The position numbers and the translations under genes are program-made. The notes beneath the pieces are model-generated. The model searched no databases and was not told the DNA's origin. It saw only the letters and a list, made by a program, of their open reading frames with translations. DNA of 64,000 nucleotides, from contig NZ_UGSI01000001.1 in NCBI RefSeq assembly GCF_900454495.1, positions 3,410,001-3,474,000 of the forward strand, given 5' to 3'. Below are positions 52,501 to 60,398 of this stretch, piece by piece. Position 1 is the stretch's first letter, and each line of letters opens with the position of its first letter. This stretch comes from Paenibacillus macerans. Lineage in GTDB: Bacteria > Bacillota > Bacilli > Paenibacillales > Paenibacillaceae.

Positions 52501-54125
52501 ACCAGTTCCTCGCGGATCGCATCGATCGGCGGGTTGGTTACCTGCGCGAACATCTGCTTGAAGTAGTTGTACAGCCGCTGCGGCCGGTCCGACAGCACGG
52601 CCAGCGGCGCATCGTAGCCCATCGAAGCGATATTTTCCGCCCCGGTCAAGGCCATCGGCTCGAATACTTTGCGCAAATCCTCGTACGTATAGCCGAACGC
52701 CATTTGACGCAGCGAGATATCCTCATGGCTTTCCTGGGGAAGCTCCGGCGCTTCCGGCAGGTCCTCAAGCGTGATCATATGCTCGCTTAACCATTCGCGG
52801 TACGGGTTCTCTTTGGCGATCGCCGATTTCACTTCCTCGTCGGAAATGATCCGTCCTTCCCGCGTGTCCACCAGCAGCATCCGCCCCGGGCGCAACCGGT
52901 CCTTGTACAGTACGTCCTCCGCCGGGATATCGAGCACCCCGACCTCCGACGACAACACGATCAGATCGTTTTTCGTCACATAATAACGCGACGGACGCAG
53001 GCCGTTCCGGTCGAGAATCGCGCCGATCTGGATCCCGTCGGTAAAGCCCATCGCCGCGGGTCCGTCCCAAGGCTCCATCAGCGAGCTGTGGTACTCGTAA
53101 AACGCTCTTTTATCGTCATCCATATCGTCCCGGCCGGCCCAAGGTTCAGGGACCATCATCATCGCCACATGCGGCAGGGAACGGCCGCTCAAATACAGAA
53201 ATTCAAACGTATTGTCGAACATCGCCGTATCGGAACCGTCCGGATTGATGATCGGTTTAACTTTTTCCAGATCATCGCCGAAGGCATCGGTTTCAAGCAT
53301 CGACTGGCGTGCGTGCATCCAGTTCACGTTGCCGCGCAGGGTGTTGATCTCGCCGTTGTGAATCATAAAGCGGTACGGATGGGCCCGCTCCCAGCTCGGA
53401 AACGTGTTCGTACTGAAGCGCGAGTGAATCATCGCGATTGCGGATTCCAGGCGTTCGTCATTCAAATCCAGGTAAAACCGGCCGACCTGTTCCGTCGTCA
53501 GCATCCCTTTGTAGACCACTTTGCGGCAGGAAAGGCTGGATACGTAAAAAGCGTCTCCGCCCTCCGCCCCGCCGTACCGGATCGCCAATTCGGCCCGCCG
53601 GCGGATTACGTACAGCTTGCGTTCAAAGGCCAGCTCATCCCGCACTCCTTCGGCGCGTCCAATAAACACCTGGCGTACGAACGGCTTGGCCTCCTTGGCC
53701 GATTTGCCGAGCATGTCGTCCCGGGTAGGCACGGTGCGGAAGCCGATCAGCCGCTGGCCTTCCTCCTCGATAATTTGCGTCAGCAGCGCCTCCTGCTTGC
53801 TGCGCAGCTCCTCGTCATGCGGCAAAAACAGCATGCCGACGCCATAATGGCCCAGCTCGGGCAAAGCGAATCCAAGGCTTTGCGCTTCCGCAGCAAAAAA
53901 ACGATGCGGGATTTGCAGTAAAATACCTGCGCCGTCCCCCGAATTCGGTTCGCTGCCCTGACCGCCCCGGTGCTCCATGTTCGCCAGCATCGTCAAAGCT
54001 TTGCTGACGATATCATGGGAGGCCCGGCCTTTGATATGGGCGACAAACCCCATGCCGCAAGCGTCTTTTTCAAAAGCGGGATCGTACAGTCCCTGCTTGG
54101 GTGGTGTAACGGTGTGTTTCATCAT
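49524..54125 (-). CDS. gltB: Glutamate synthase (NADPH) large subunit
   Basis: A 1533-residue flavoprotein that makes two glutamates from glutamine and 2-oxoglutarate. The order is class II amidotransferase (nucleophile Cys23 in DACGMGF after a short propeptide), central domain, FMN-binding synthase domain with GEGGEDPARY and the 3Fe-4S cysteines in CQLDTCPVGVATQ, and the C-terminal GXGXG beta-helix (ANVVVEGVGDHGCEYMTGG). The full length is intact. ATG 54125 has AAGG upstream; a TTG at 54134 is also in frame. No gltD small subunit lies downstream in the window. Confidence 0.97.
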   Translation of the reverse strand: MMKHTVTPPKQGLYDPAFEKDACGMGFVAHIKGRASHDIVSKALTMLANMEHRGGQGSEPNSGDGAGILLQIPHRFFAAEAQSLGFALPELGHYGVGMLFLPHDEELRSKQEALLTQIIEEEGQRLIGFRTVPTRDDMLGKSAKEAKPFVRQVFIGRAEGVRDELAFERKLYVIRRRAELAIRYGGAEGGDAFYVSSLSCRKVVYKGMLTTEQVGRFYLDLNDERLESAIAMIHSRFSTNTFPSWERAHPYRFMIHNGEINTLRGNVNWMHARQSMLETDAFGDDLEKVKPIINPDGSDTAMFDNTFEFLYLSGRSLPHVAMMMVPEPWAGRDDMDDDKRAFYEYHSSLMEPWDGPAAMGFTDGIQIGAILDRNGLRPSRYYVTKNDLIVLSSEVGVLDIPAEDVLYKDRLRPGRMLLVDTREGRIISDEEVKSAIAKENPYREWLSEHMITLEDLPEAPELPQESHEDISLRQMAFGYTYEDLRKVFEPMALTGAENIASMGYDAPLAVLSDRPQRLYNYFKQMFAQVTNPPIDAIREELVTSTITTIGPERNLLKPEPESCRQIRLDSPILSNEDFAKLRHVHRPGFKAITIPILFPAAEGAAGLRKALDTLCEAADRVIAKGHNILILSDRDVDPENAAIPALLAVSCLHHHLIREETRTKVSILLESGEPREVHHFALLLGYGVSAVNPYLAFETLQDMIGQGMLKGVSYEKAVYNFIKAATKGVVKTLSKMGISTIQSYRGAQIFEAVGLEASFVDRYFTWTPSRIGGIGLSEVAKETLDHHFRAFTDKDGKDKVLDSIGEYQWRDGGEEHLFNPQTVHLLQQSVRTGDYKVYKKFAELVQGENEKYLTLRSLLELKPVGPKVPLEEVESAESIMRRFKTGAMSFGSISKEAHETIAIAMNRIGGKSNTGEGGEDPARYVPDANGDLRRSAIKQVASGRFGVTSHYLVNADEIQIKMAQGAKPGEGGQLPGRKVYPWVAEVRGSTPGVGLISPPPHHDIYSIEDLAELIYDLKNANPQARINVKLVSEAGVGTIAAGVAKGRADVILVSGYDGGTGASPQSSIRHAGLPWELGLAETHQTLMLNNLRDRVVLETDGKMLTGRDLAVAALLGAEEYGFSTAPLVAVGCIMMRVCQLDTCPVGVATQNPELRKNFTGDPQHVVNLMKFVAEDLREWMAELGFRSLDEMIGRTDCLDTIKAVDHWKKRGIDLNSLLHMPELPEGGSRYCTKRQNHGIEETLDVTKLLQIAAPALERGEAVSARLPICNVNRATGTVLGSEVTRRYGAEGLPEDTITLHFEGSAGQSFGAFIPKGMTLTVEGDANDYTGKGLSGGKVIVKPSPRATFVPEENIIIGNTSFYGATSGEAYIRGIAGERFAVRNSGANVVVEGVGDHGCEYMTGGRVVVLGGTGRNFAAGMSGGIAYVLDESGDFAGRCNLEMVLLEAVEDPAEADQLRTMISRHVLYTDSAVGRRVLGNWNECLPKFVRVIPKDYKRMLEQIRKVENEGLKGEAALLAAFEANARELARAGKD

Positions 54126-54255
54126 CTGACGCAACCTTTCTATAAGTAAAATAAGCGATAATTAACGAAACATTTCATGAGTCTGATCACCTTTGCTTGG
54201 CCGGATAAGCCCGGAACAATCTTTCTTTTATTCTAACGGAAAATGTCACGTCTGT

Positions 54256-54287
54256 TTTTGCACTATATTCTATTTCTTTTGCACTAT
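54256..54287 (-). promoter_or_regulatory. Direct repeats upstream of gltB, activator-site candidate
   Basis: ATAGTGCAAAA on the minus strand occurs twice (54287-54277 and 54266-54256), 21 bp apart, two helical turns. Downstream lies TAGAAT, a fair -10 without a good -35, which fits a promoter that needs an activator. The rest of 54126-54375 holds no gene. Confidence 0.4.
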
Positions 54288-54375
54288 TGATTATATTTTT
54301 CAGGGAACTCTGCCGCTTCTTGCCGCGAAAGCGTTCTTACTTATGCAGGATATTCTTCCGGTGTGAATATCAGCC

Positions 54376-54416
54376 AAAAAAAAATCCGCTCCCGGCCTTA
54401 CGTTCCGGAAACGGAT
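54376..54416 (-). terminator. Terminator after the TetR gene
   Basis: On the minus strand ATCCGTTTCCGG pairs with CCGGGAGCGGAT (two wobble pairs), followed by nine T. Confidence 0.85.
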
Positions 54417-54447
54417 GATGATCGGCGAGATAGCGGGTTTGCCCGGC

Positions 54448-55029
54448 TTATTTTACCGGCGACAGTCCGCTTGCCAAAAAATCGCGGATGAAATTTTTGA
54501 TCTGGTCTTTGCTTAAAGGTTTATGCGCTTTGTTCCAATCCGAAGTAAGGGTGATGTACAGCTTGAACACCACGAACGAAACCAGCTTGGGGTCGAAATC
54601 GCGAATCTCTTTGCGCTCCGCCGAGCGGGAGATGTGCCGTTCCAGATAATCCAAAATGTTGTTCTCGACCCGTTCCAGACCTTCGCGGGCCTTGGGCGTG
54701 CCGATTTCCCGCACTTCCTGCGACAGCTTGATAAGCAGCTCATGCTCGCTCCGGTACTCCAAGATCGCATCCATCACCCGGTGCAAATTATCAAAAAAAG
54801 GCTTGTTCTCGTCCACCTCACGCTCAACGATCCGGCGCATATCGACAATCACGGAGCGCAGGATTTCATCGAACAGCTCCTCTTTGTTCTTAAAAAAGGT
54901 ATAAATCGTTCCTTTGGCCACATTCGCGATTTTGGCCACATGGTCCATCGTCGTCGCTTTGTACCCGAACAGCGAAAACGATTTTTCCGCGGCTTCGACG
55001 ACCTGCTTGCGGCGGTCCACCAGTACCAT
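54448..55029 (-). CDS. TetR-family transcriptional regulator
   Basis: The 193-residue protein has an N-terminal HTH (about 26-48: TTMDHVAKIANVAKGTIYTF) and an all-helical ligand/dimer domain. The start MVLVDRRKQVVEAAEKSFSL at ATG 55029 has AAGGAGGTG eight bases upstream. The ligand is unknown. It diverges from a membrane glycolipid glycosyltransferase gene, a possible target. A 13-bp palindrome at its own start region suggests autoregulation. Confidence 0.9.
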   Translation of the reverse strand: MVLVDRRKQVVEAAEKSFSLFGYKATTMDHVAKIANVAKGTIYTFFKNKEELFDEILRSVIVDMRRIVEREVDENKPFFDNLHRVMDAILEYRSEHELLIKLSQEVREIGTPKAREGLERVENNILDYLERHISRSAERKEIRDFDPKLVSFVVFKLYITLTSDWNKAHKPLSKDQIKNFIRDFLASGLSPVK

Positions 55030-55043
55030 AAGGGACACCTCCT

Positions 55044-55056
55044 TGTACAAAGTACA
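55044..55056. promoter_or_regulatory. TGTACAAAGTACA palindrome, candidate TetR operator
   Basis: TGTAC, AAA, GTACA is a perfect inverted repeat that overlaps the ribosome site side of the tetR leader and lies just after TTATAT, a possible -10 on the minus strand. The position fits autorepression. Confidence 0.45.
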
Positions 55057-55330
55057 TGATATAATCTAAGAAATAAACGCATAAAAAAATCAAACGAAAT
55101 ATCATTTTTGGTCATTAAGTCAATTTTCACTCTATCACTATTAAGTATCGGCTGCAAGGTGTTTTATCATCTTTTGGGGACATGCCCGAATTCCCCATCT
55201 GCGGCCGCCTCCCCGTCCAAGGTCCAGCGCCGTACCCGTCCCGAGCCCCTTTAAACCGATGAAAAAAAGAAATAAAATATCCATAGGAAAAAGAGAGAAT
55301 CCGGATTAAACTTTGGAGCAGGTGAACGAC

Positions 55331-56518
55331 ATGCGCAAAAAAAGAGTACTGATCTTATCGGAAGGATTCGGAAGCGGCCACACTCAGGCCGGACACGCTT
55401 TGGCCGCCGGGCTTAGAAAGCTCGCTCCGGATATCCAGACGAAGGTGATGGAGCTCGGGTCGTTTTTGCATCCGACGGTAGCTCCGTGGATTATATCCGC
55501 TTACCGGATGACCGTGAGCACAAGTCCGGCCCTGGTCGGCAAGCTTTACCGCAAAAATTACGAAAAACCCGTGAGCAAACTGACGCGCCTGGCGCTTCAT
55601 AAAATGTTTTATCAGCATGCCGCGGATGTGATCAATCAATTGGATCCCGATCTTATCGTTTGTACGCATCCGATTCCGGCCGCCATCGTGTCGCGGCTGA
55701 AAGCGTCCGGGATCGATATCCCGTTATGTACGATCATTACCGATTACGATGCTCACGGCTCCTGGATCAGTCCCGGCGTGGACCGGTTTCTCGTCTCCGC
55801 GCCCGAGGTAAAGGAGCTGCTGCTGGGCCGCGGCGTAAGCCCGGCCAAAATCCAGGTGACCGGCATCCCCGTCCATCCGGAATTCTGGGTCAAGCAGGAC
55901 CCCGCTCAGGCCAGAGCCGAGCTGGGACTCAAAAATATGCCCACCGTGCTTGTGATGGGCGGGGGATGGGGACTGTTGTTTGACGAGGAGCTGATTGCCG
56001 GAATAGCGGGTTGGCTGGATCAAGTGCAATTCGTGTGCTGCGTGGGAAGCAACGGCAAGCTGGCCGAAAAGCTCCGCAACCACCCGGCCCTGCAGCATCC
56101 CCACATGAAAGTTCTCGGCTTCACCCGCGAGGTGAGCAAATGGATGGACGCCGCCGATCTTTTGATCACGAAGGCTGGGGGCATGACCTGCACCGAAGGG
56201 TTGGCCAAAGGCATTCCGATGCTGTTTTTCGAAGCGATTCCGGGGCAGGAGGAGAAAAACCGCGAGTTTTTCGTCAGCCATGGCTATGGCTCCGAATTGA
56301 CTTCGCTGGACGTTTTGGACGATTGGCTCGCCTTGATCCGCAGCGGCAAGGGGCATTCCGCCCCCGTTCAGCCGCGCCGCACGCGGACCGCCCTTTCCTC
56401 GCCTTACCGGCCGGGCCAATGCGCCGCAAGCGTGCTGGAGATGCTGAAAACGGCGGACCGCTTGTCCTCCAGAGCTCATCTCCCCGGCAAAAGCCATGCC
56501 GCGCAGCGGGCCAACTAG
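55331..56518 (+). CDS. UgtP/MGDG synthase-type glycosyltransferase
   Basis: A 395-residue GT28-type glycosyltransferase that adds sugar to diacylglycerol or a related lipid at the membrane face. The start RVLILSEGFGSGHTQAGHAL is the N-terminal donor/acceptor loop of the family, and the C-terminal nucleotide-sugar site is GFTREVSKWMDAADLLITKAGGMT. The C-terminal 50 residues are basic and low-complexity. ATG 55331 has GGTGAAC upstream; an upstream TTG at 55313 is in frame but unlikely. A terminator closes this single-gene unit. Confidence 0.88.
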   Translation: MRKKRVLILSEGFGSGHTQAGHALAAGLRKLAPDIQTKVMELGSFLHPTVAPWIISAYRMTVSTSPALVGKLYRKNYEKPVSKLTRLALHKMFYQHAADVINQLDPDLIVCTHPIPAAIVSRLKASGIDIPLCTIITDYDAHGSWISPGVDRFLVSAPEVKELLLGRGVSPAKIQVTGIPVHPEFWVKQDPAQARAELGLKNMPTVLVMGGGWGLLFDEELIAGIAGWLDQVQFVCCVGSNGKLAEKLRNHPALQHPHMKVLGFTREVSKWMDAADLLITKAGGMTCTEGLAKGIPMLFFEAIPGQEEKNREFFVSHGYGSELTSLDVLDDWLALIRSGKGHSAPVQPRRTRTALSSPYRPGQCAASVLEMLKTADRLSSRAHLPGKSHAAQRAN

Positions 56519-56566
56519 CAGAGCGAGAGAAAAAAGCGCCGGCCGGAATTAACCGGCAAAACCGCC

Positions 56567-56588
56567 AGGCCCGCCAGGGCCTTTTTTC
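56567..56588 (+). terminator. Terminator after the glycosyltransferase gene
   Basis: AGGCCC, GCCA, GGGCCT followed by six T. Confidence 0.8.
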
Positions 56589-57159
56589 ATTGGCTAAAGC
56601 TGACGGTGGCCACCGTCTCGTACATGGGGCGTTCATGCATATGCGTGCGGTAGACCACCAAGCGGTCCGCCGTCCACGAACCGAACGCGGCAGCCTCCTT
56701 CAGCGCCTCGGCGCTTATCGCCGCCGCGTCTTCGCGGTATTTGCGGGCCAGCGTAATATGCGGGCTATAGCGCCGGTCTTCGGGGACGAAACCAAGCTCC
56801 CGGTTGGCTTCGGCAACCTCTCGGTGCAGCCGGCCCAGCGCCGGCAGGTCCCCTTTCACTCCGGCCCACAGCACGCTCGGACTGGCCGGCCGGCCAAAGG
56901 TGCCGCAGCCGCCCGCCTCCAGCGAAAAAGGGGCAACGCCAAAGGCCGCTTTCGTAAGGGAAGTTTCCAATTCCCCCAGCCGCTCGGGCGGCATGTCTCC
57001 CAAAAATTGCACCGTAATATGATAATCCTCCGCGTGCACCCATTTGCGGAACGGCAGCCGGTCCCGCCGCTGGCGGCACCAGTCGTCCAGCTTCCGCTTC
57101 ACCTCGGCCGGAATGGGAACCGCCAAGAACAAACGCCATTTCTCCCCGGTTTCTGTCAT
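56587..57159 (-). CDS. thpR: RNA 2',3'-cyclic phosphodiesterase ThpR (2H family)
   Basis: A 190-residue 2H phosphoesterase that opens 2',3'-cyclic phosphates on RNA. The two catalytic motifs are HIT in EDYHITVQFLG (His47) and YSPHITLARKY (His134). The start RLFLAVPIPAEV is typical of ThpR/LigT. AGAGGTG precedes the ATG. Confidence 0.93.
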   Translation of the reverse strand: MTETGEKWRLFLAVPIPAEVKRKLDDWCRQRRDRLPFRKWVHAEDYHITVQFLGDMPPERLGELETSLTKAAFGVAPFSLEAGGCGTFGRPASPSVLWAGVKGDLPALGRLHREVAEANRELGFVPEDRRYSPHITLARKYREDAAAISAEALKEAAAFGSWTADRLVVYRTHMHERPMYETVATVSFSQ

Positions 57160-57304
57160 GTCGTGTCACCTCTTGTGATTTTTTTCCCAATATTTTATTT
57201 TTAGTGACGTTGTTTATTTGATGCAAATATTTTCTCATTATAATGTGTCTTAGACCATTCTACATATTCAGACATCATTCCGCAAAAAAGATAGGGGAGA
57301 AACC

Positions 57305-59002
57305 ATGGGATTCGCACAAAAAATAACTTCCGTGTTAATCGGACTGCTCGTTATCGTCGGGCTTTTGCTCGGTTTTTTCGGTTACCGGATGACGTACGCC
57401 CAAGTCGAACAGTCCGTCGGCATCGAAACCGTAGGCTGCGCCAACATAACGACCGGCCTCGTCGATCCGAAGGATATCGAAGCATTGGCTCAAGGGGACA
57501 GGTCCGGCCTGACGGAACTGGAGAAACGACTGAACTGGACGGTGGCCCATAAGCCGCTGTTCAAGGAAGCGTTCCTGATGTCCCTGGACGGCAAAATCCT
57601 CGCCGCTGACGAAAATTTGCAAAAACGCGGGTACCGGGCAGGGGATTCGTTCTACTTCAGTCCGCAGGACCGGGATATGATCATGACGATGAAACATTCC
57701 GTTTATACGAAGGTTTATGACTACGATGGGGCCAAGCTGCTCAGCGGTTACGGACCGATATACAGAAGCCACGATCCGAACCAGGAGATCATCGGCCTGA
57801 TGGTCATTAACTTCGACGCTTCCATTATCGGGGAGCGCACCTGGGATATCATCGCGCTGCCGTTCGCCGTCGGCGGGGTCGTATTTTTGGCCGCCGTGGC
57901 GTTTATTTACTTCTTCATTCACCGCATGATCCGTCCGCTGGAAACTTTGTCGGGCCAGGTCGACCGCGTCGCCCAAGGCGATTTGACCGTGAAGCCGCTG
58001 CTGCTAAGCAGCCGGGATGAGGTAGGAAAGCTGACGAGAGGTTTCGGAGAAATGATCGTCAGCTTACGCCGGCTGATTTCCGAGGTGAACGATATGTCCA
58101 TGCAGGTGGCTTCCTCTTCGCAGGAGCTTTCCGCCAGCGCCGAACAGACGGGGCGGGCGGGAGAGCAGACCGTGGACATTACGCAGAAGCTGGCGGAAGG
58201 CGCGGAGACGCAGCTCCGCAATTTGGAGGCAAATTCGGAGGCCCTGCGCGAAATGTCCGGTACGATCGCTAGAATCGCAAGCCGGGCCGAAAACGTGGCG
58301 CAGGCGGCACGGCAATCGTCCGAGGCATCGCGGCAAGGCAGGGAATCGATCCGCCTCGGCAGCGGGCAAATGGAGACGATGGAGCTGAAAATCGTGCAGC
58401 TTTCCTCGCTGATTCAGGGGCTTGGGGACAATTCCAAAGAGGTCCAAAGCATCCTGGACATCATGACGGAAATTACCGCCGAAACCAATCTGCTCGCGCT
58501 TAACGCTTCGATCGAAGCGGCCCGGGCCGGGGAGCACGGCAGCGGCTTTGCCGTCGTCGCCGCCTCCGTCCGCAAGCTTGCGGAGCGGTCGGCCGACTCC
58601 GCCCGGCAAATCGCCGCGTTGATCGAGCATATCGTGAACCAGATCGAAGCGACCGGCCGGGCGATGGACGAGACCGTCCTGGAAGTTAGGCGCGGCGCGG
58701 AGCTGGTCCGCAGCGCCGGGCATTCGTTTGCCGATGTCGGCAATTCGGCGGAATTTACCGCTCAGGCTATAACCGATGTCAGCGGAAACGTACAGGCGCT
58801 CTCCGACAGTTCGCAAAGGCTGGTTCATTCGCTGGAGGACATCGTCAAGTTCGCGAACCAGACCGCGGAGAACGCGCAAAACATGTCCGCCGCTTCCGAG
58901 GAACAACTCGCCGCGATGCAGGAAATCGATGCTTTGGCCAGCTTCTTGTCTTCCTTGTCGGAGAAGCTTCAGGGGCTCATCGACCGCTTCAAGGTGGTTT
59001 AA
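57305..59002 (+). CDS. Methyl-accepting chemotaxis protein
   Basis: A 565-residue receptor: membrane segment 1 (about 8-30), an extracellular sensor of about 150 residues with a single-Cache-like look (YDYDGAKLLSGYGPIYRSHD), membrane segment 2 (about 185-207), HAMP (about 208-260), and the cytoplasmic signalling coil with the tip EITAETNLLALNASIEAARA. The CheA/CheW contact tip is intact. The ligand is unknown. GGGGAGA precedes the ATG. Confidence 0.95.
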   Translation: MGFAQKITSVLIGLLVIVGLLLGFFGYRMTYAQVEQSVGIETVGCANITTGLVDPKDIEALAQGDRSGLTELEKRLNWTVAHKPLFKEAFLMSLDGKILAADENLQKRGYRAGDSFYFSPQDRDMIMTMKHSVYTKVYDYDGAKLLSGYGPIYRSHDPNQEIIGLMVINFDASIIGERTWDIIALPFAVGGVVFLAAVAFIYFFIHRMIRPLETLSGQVDRVAQGDLTVKPLLLSSRDEVGKLTRGFGEMIVSLRRLISEVNDMSMQVASSSQELSASAEQTGRAGEQTVDITQKLAEGAETQLRNLEANSEALREMSGTIARIASRAENVAQAARQSSEASRQGRESIRLGSGQMETMELKIVQLSSLIQGLGDNSKEVQSILDIMTEITAETNLLALNASIEAARAGEHGSGFAVVAASVRKLAERSADSARQIAALIEHIVNQIEATGRAMDETVLEVRRGAELVRSAGHSFADVGNSAEFTAQAITDVSGNVQALSDSSQRLVHSLEDIVKFANQTAENAQNMSAASEEQLAAMQEIDALASFLSSLSEKLQGLIDRFKVV

Positions 59003-59008
59003 GCCTTG

Positions 59009-59055
59009 CAAAAAGACCTGCCCGGCAGCGGTTCGGCTGCAAGGCAGGTCTTTTG
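59009..59055. terminator. Bidirectional terminator between MCP and dps
   Basis: AAAAGACCTGCC pairs with GGCAGGTCTTTT, with an inner hairpin and A/T runs on both sides. Confidence 0.88.
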
Positions 59056-59081
59056 TTTGCGGCGGTGTTTAATCGGCCAGC

Positions 59082-59546
59082 TTATTTACCCAGGTAAGCG
59101 TTCAGCATCCAACGATGTTTGTCCAGGGCGGAAAGAACGCCGAGAAGCAAATCGCCGGTCGCTTCATCTTCAACGCGGGCGGCCGTTTCCATGGCGTCTT
59201 TCAGGTCGCTCGACAGCGTCTCGAAATCGGCGACAATGGCGGCTACCATTTCATCGGCCGTCTCTTTGCCGCTCGCTTCCTGCAGGCTGGCGATCGCCAG
59301 CGATTCGCGCAGCGTAGCTACCGGAGTTCCGCCGATGGCCAGCAGGCGTTCCGCGATATCGTCGATGTACCCGGCAGCTTCGTCGTACAAGGATTCGAAT
59401 TTTTCATGCAATGTAAAGAAATTCGAGCCTTTTACAAACCAGTGGAAGTTGTGCAGCTTTGTGTACATCAGAGTCCAGTTTGCGATTTGCAGGTTCAATT
59501 GTTTCTGCAGCTGTTGATCAACTTGAGTCATCGTTTGATTTGCCAT
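59082..59546 (-). CDS. dps: Dps-family DNA-binding ferritin
   Basis: The 154-residue protein assembles into a dodecamer that oxidises and stores iron and protects DNA under peroxide stress. The ferroxidase residues are visible: NFHWFVKG (His35), TLHEKFESLYDE (His47 and following acids) and IDDIAERLLA. AGGAGG precedes the ATG. The upstream region has a promoter and a PerR-like box. Confidence 0.95.
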   Translation of the reverse strand: MANQTMTQVDQQLQKQLNLQIANWTLMYTKLHNFHWFVKGSNFFTLHEKFESLYDEAAGYIDDIAERLLAIGGTPVATLRESLAIASLQEASGKETADEMVAAIVADFETLSSDLKDAMETAARVEDEATGDLLLGVLSALDKHRWMLNAYLGK

Positions 59547-59618
59547 TTTAAATTCCTCCTATGTCCAATAATTTTAATGCCCTTTTCGCTTCGATTTGTG
59601 TCTTTTAAAATCTTAAAT

Positions 59619-59633
59619 TTAGACTAAATCTAA
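59619..59633 (-). promoter_or_regulatory. PerR-like operator of dps
   Basis: TTAGATTTAGTCTAA on the minus strand has 11 of 14 positions of the PerR consensus TTATAATNATTATAA and keeps perfect outer 5-bp arms. It begins about 11 bp after the -10 box, where PerR would block transcription in the absence of peroxide. Confidence 0.6.
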
Positions 59634-59644
59634 ATCTTGTTTAT

Positions 59645-59673
59645 ATATTACCACTTGACGTCCCAAGTTGCAA
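59645..59673 (-). promoter_or_regulatory. Sigma-A promoter of dps
   Basis: On the minus strand TTGCAA (59673-59668), 17 bases, TAATAT (59650-59645). Confidence 0.65.
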
Positions 59674-59778
59674 GTCTTGGAAACATGAACATCCCGTGAA
59701 GATTGAACAGGGCTGTTAACAGGGCTGTTTATTTTCGGGGCTACCGACTATTCTTCGCCTAAAGCGGCGCCAATATGC

Positions 59779-59804
59779 AAAAAACCGGCGCCTTTCGCGT
59801 CGGT
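59779..59804 (-). terminator. Terminator after the GpsB-like gene
   Basis: On the minus strand ACCGACGC, GAAAG, GCGCCGGT (one mismatch) followed by six T. Confidence 0.75.
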
Positions 59805-59840
59805 CCTTAGAATGTTCACATCCTTTTATCTGTTCCCTAT

Positions 59841-60224
59841 TTATTTGTCCTTGCGAACCTGCAGTTTTAGCTGCTCCAGGCTGCGCTCCAACTGGCGGAT
59901 CCCGTCTTCGACGAGGCGGCGGTCTACGGCGTTCTCCAGCTCAAGCTGCGGCTTGCGGGCGGCGAACGCCTTTTTCTCTTCTTCCCAATAAGCCTGGCGG
60001 CGCTGGATTTCCTTATATTTGTCCAGTAAATCGGTGATGATATCGTAAAAGCGCTCATAGTCGACGATGATTTCGTCAAGGAAACGATCCACATCCTCCT
60101 TGTCGTAGCCGCGCATTTTGACGTCAAATTCCTTTTCATGAATGGAGAGCGCATCCAGCTTGATGCCAAGCTGTTTGAACAGACCTTTCTGGTCTTCAAG
60201 TTTACGCGAGTAATCGTCTTGCAT
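59841..60224 (-). CDS. GpsB/DivIVA-domain protein
   Basis: A 127-residue protein of the DivIVA domain class. Residues about 22-60 hold the membrane-binding coil start IHEKEFDVKMRGYDKEDVDR and FLDEIIVDYERFY, as in GpsB; the rest is a coiled coil ending in a basic tail. GpsB-type proteins link cell division and elongation by binding wall synthases. ATG 60224 has GGGGGGATA upstream. It diverges from tagO. Confidence 0.88.
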   Translation of the reverse strand: MQDDYSRKLEDQKGLFKQLGIKLDALSIHEKEFDVKMRGYDKEDVDRFLDEIIVDYERFYDIITDLLDKYKEIQRRQAYWEEEKKAFAARKPQLELENAVDRRLVEDGIRQLERSLEQLKLQVRKDK

Positions 60225-60332
60225 TCTTATTATCCCCCCGTACGGTTCTTGCCTTTTCCTATAATGTACCACAGATACGGGCTTCGGTTCACCCTTCGCC
60301 TGTTAACTGTATGCAGCTATTGTAGCATGTAT

Positions 60333-60361
60333 TCGACAAGTTTTAAGATTCTTTTTATAAT
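60333..60361 (+). promoter_or_regulatory. tagO: Sigma-A promoter of tagO
   Basis: TCGACA at 60333-60338, 17 bases, TATAAT at 60356-60361. A transcription start near 60368 means that upstream in-frame ATG codons (such as 60327) cannot be used, which fixes the start at GTG 60396 or 60399. Confidence 0.75.
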
Positions 60362-60398
60362 ATGGGATGTAAAAGTTAATAAGTCTATCCATCTGGTG

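Noticed and set aside
50874..52790. 638-codon plus-strand frame inside gltB
   Set aside because: Antisense to conserved glutamate synthase domains; composition typical of a shadow frame.
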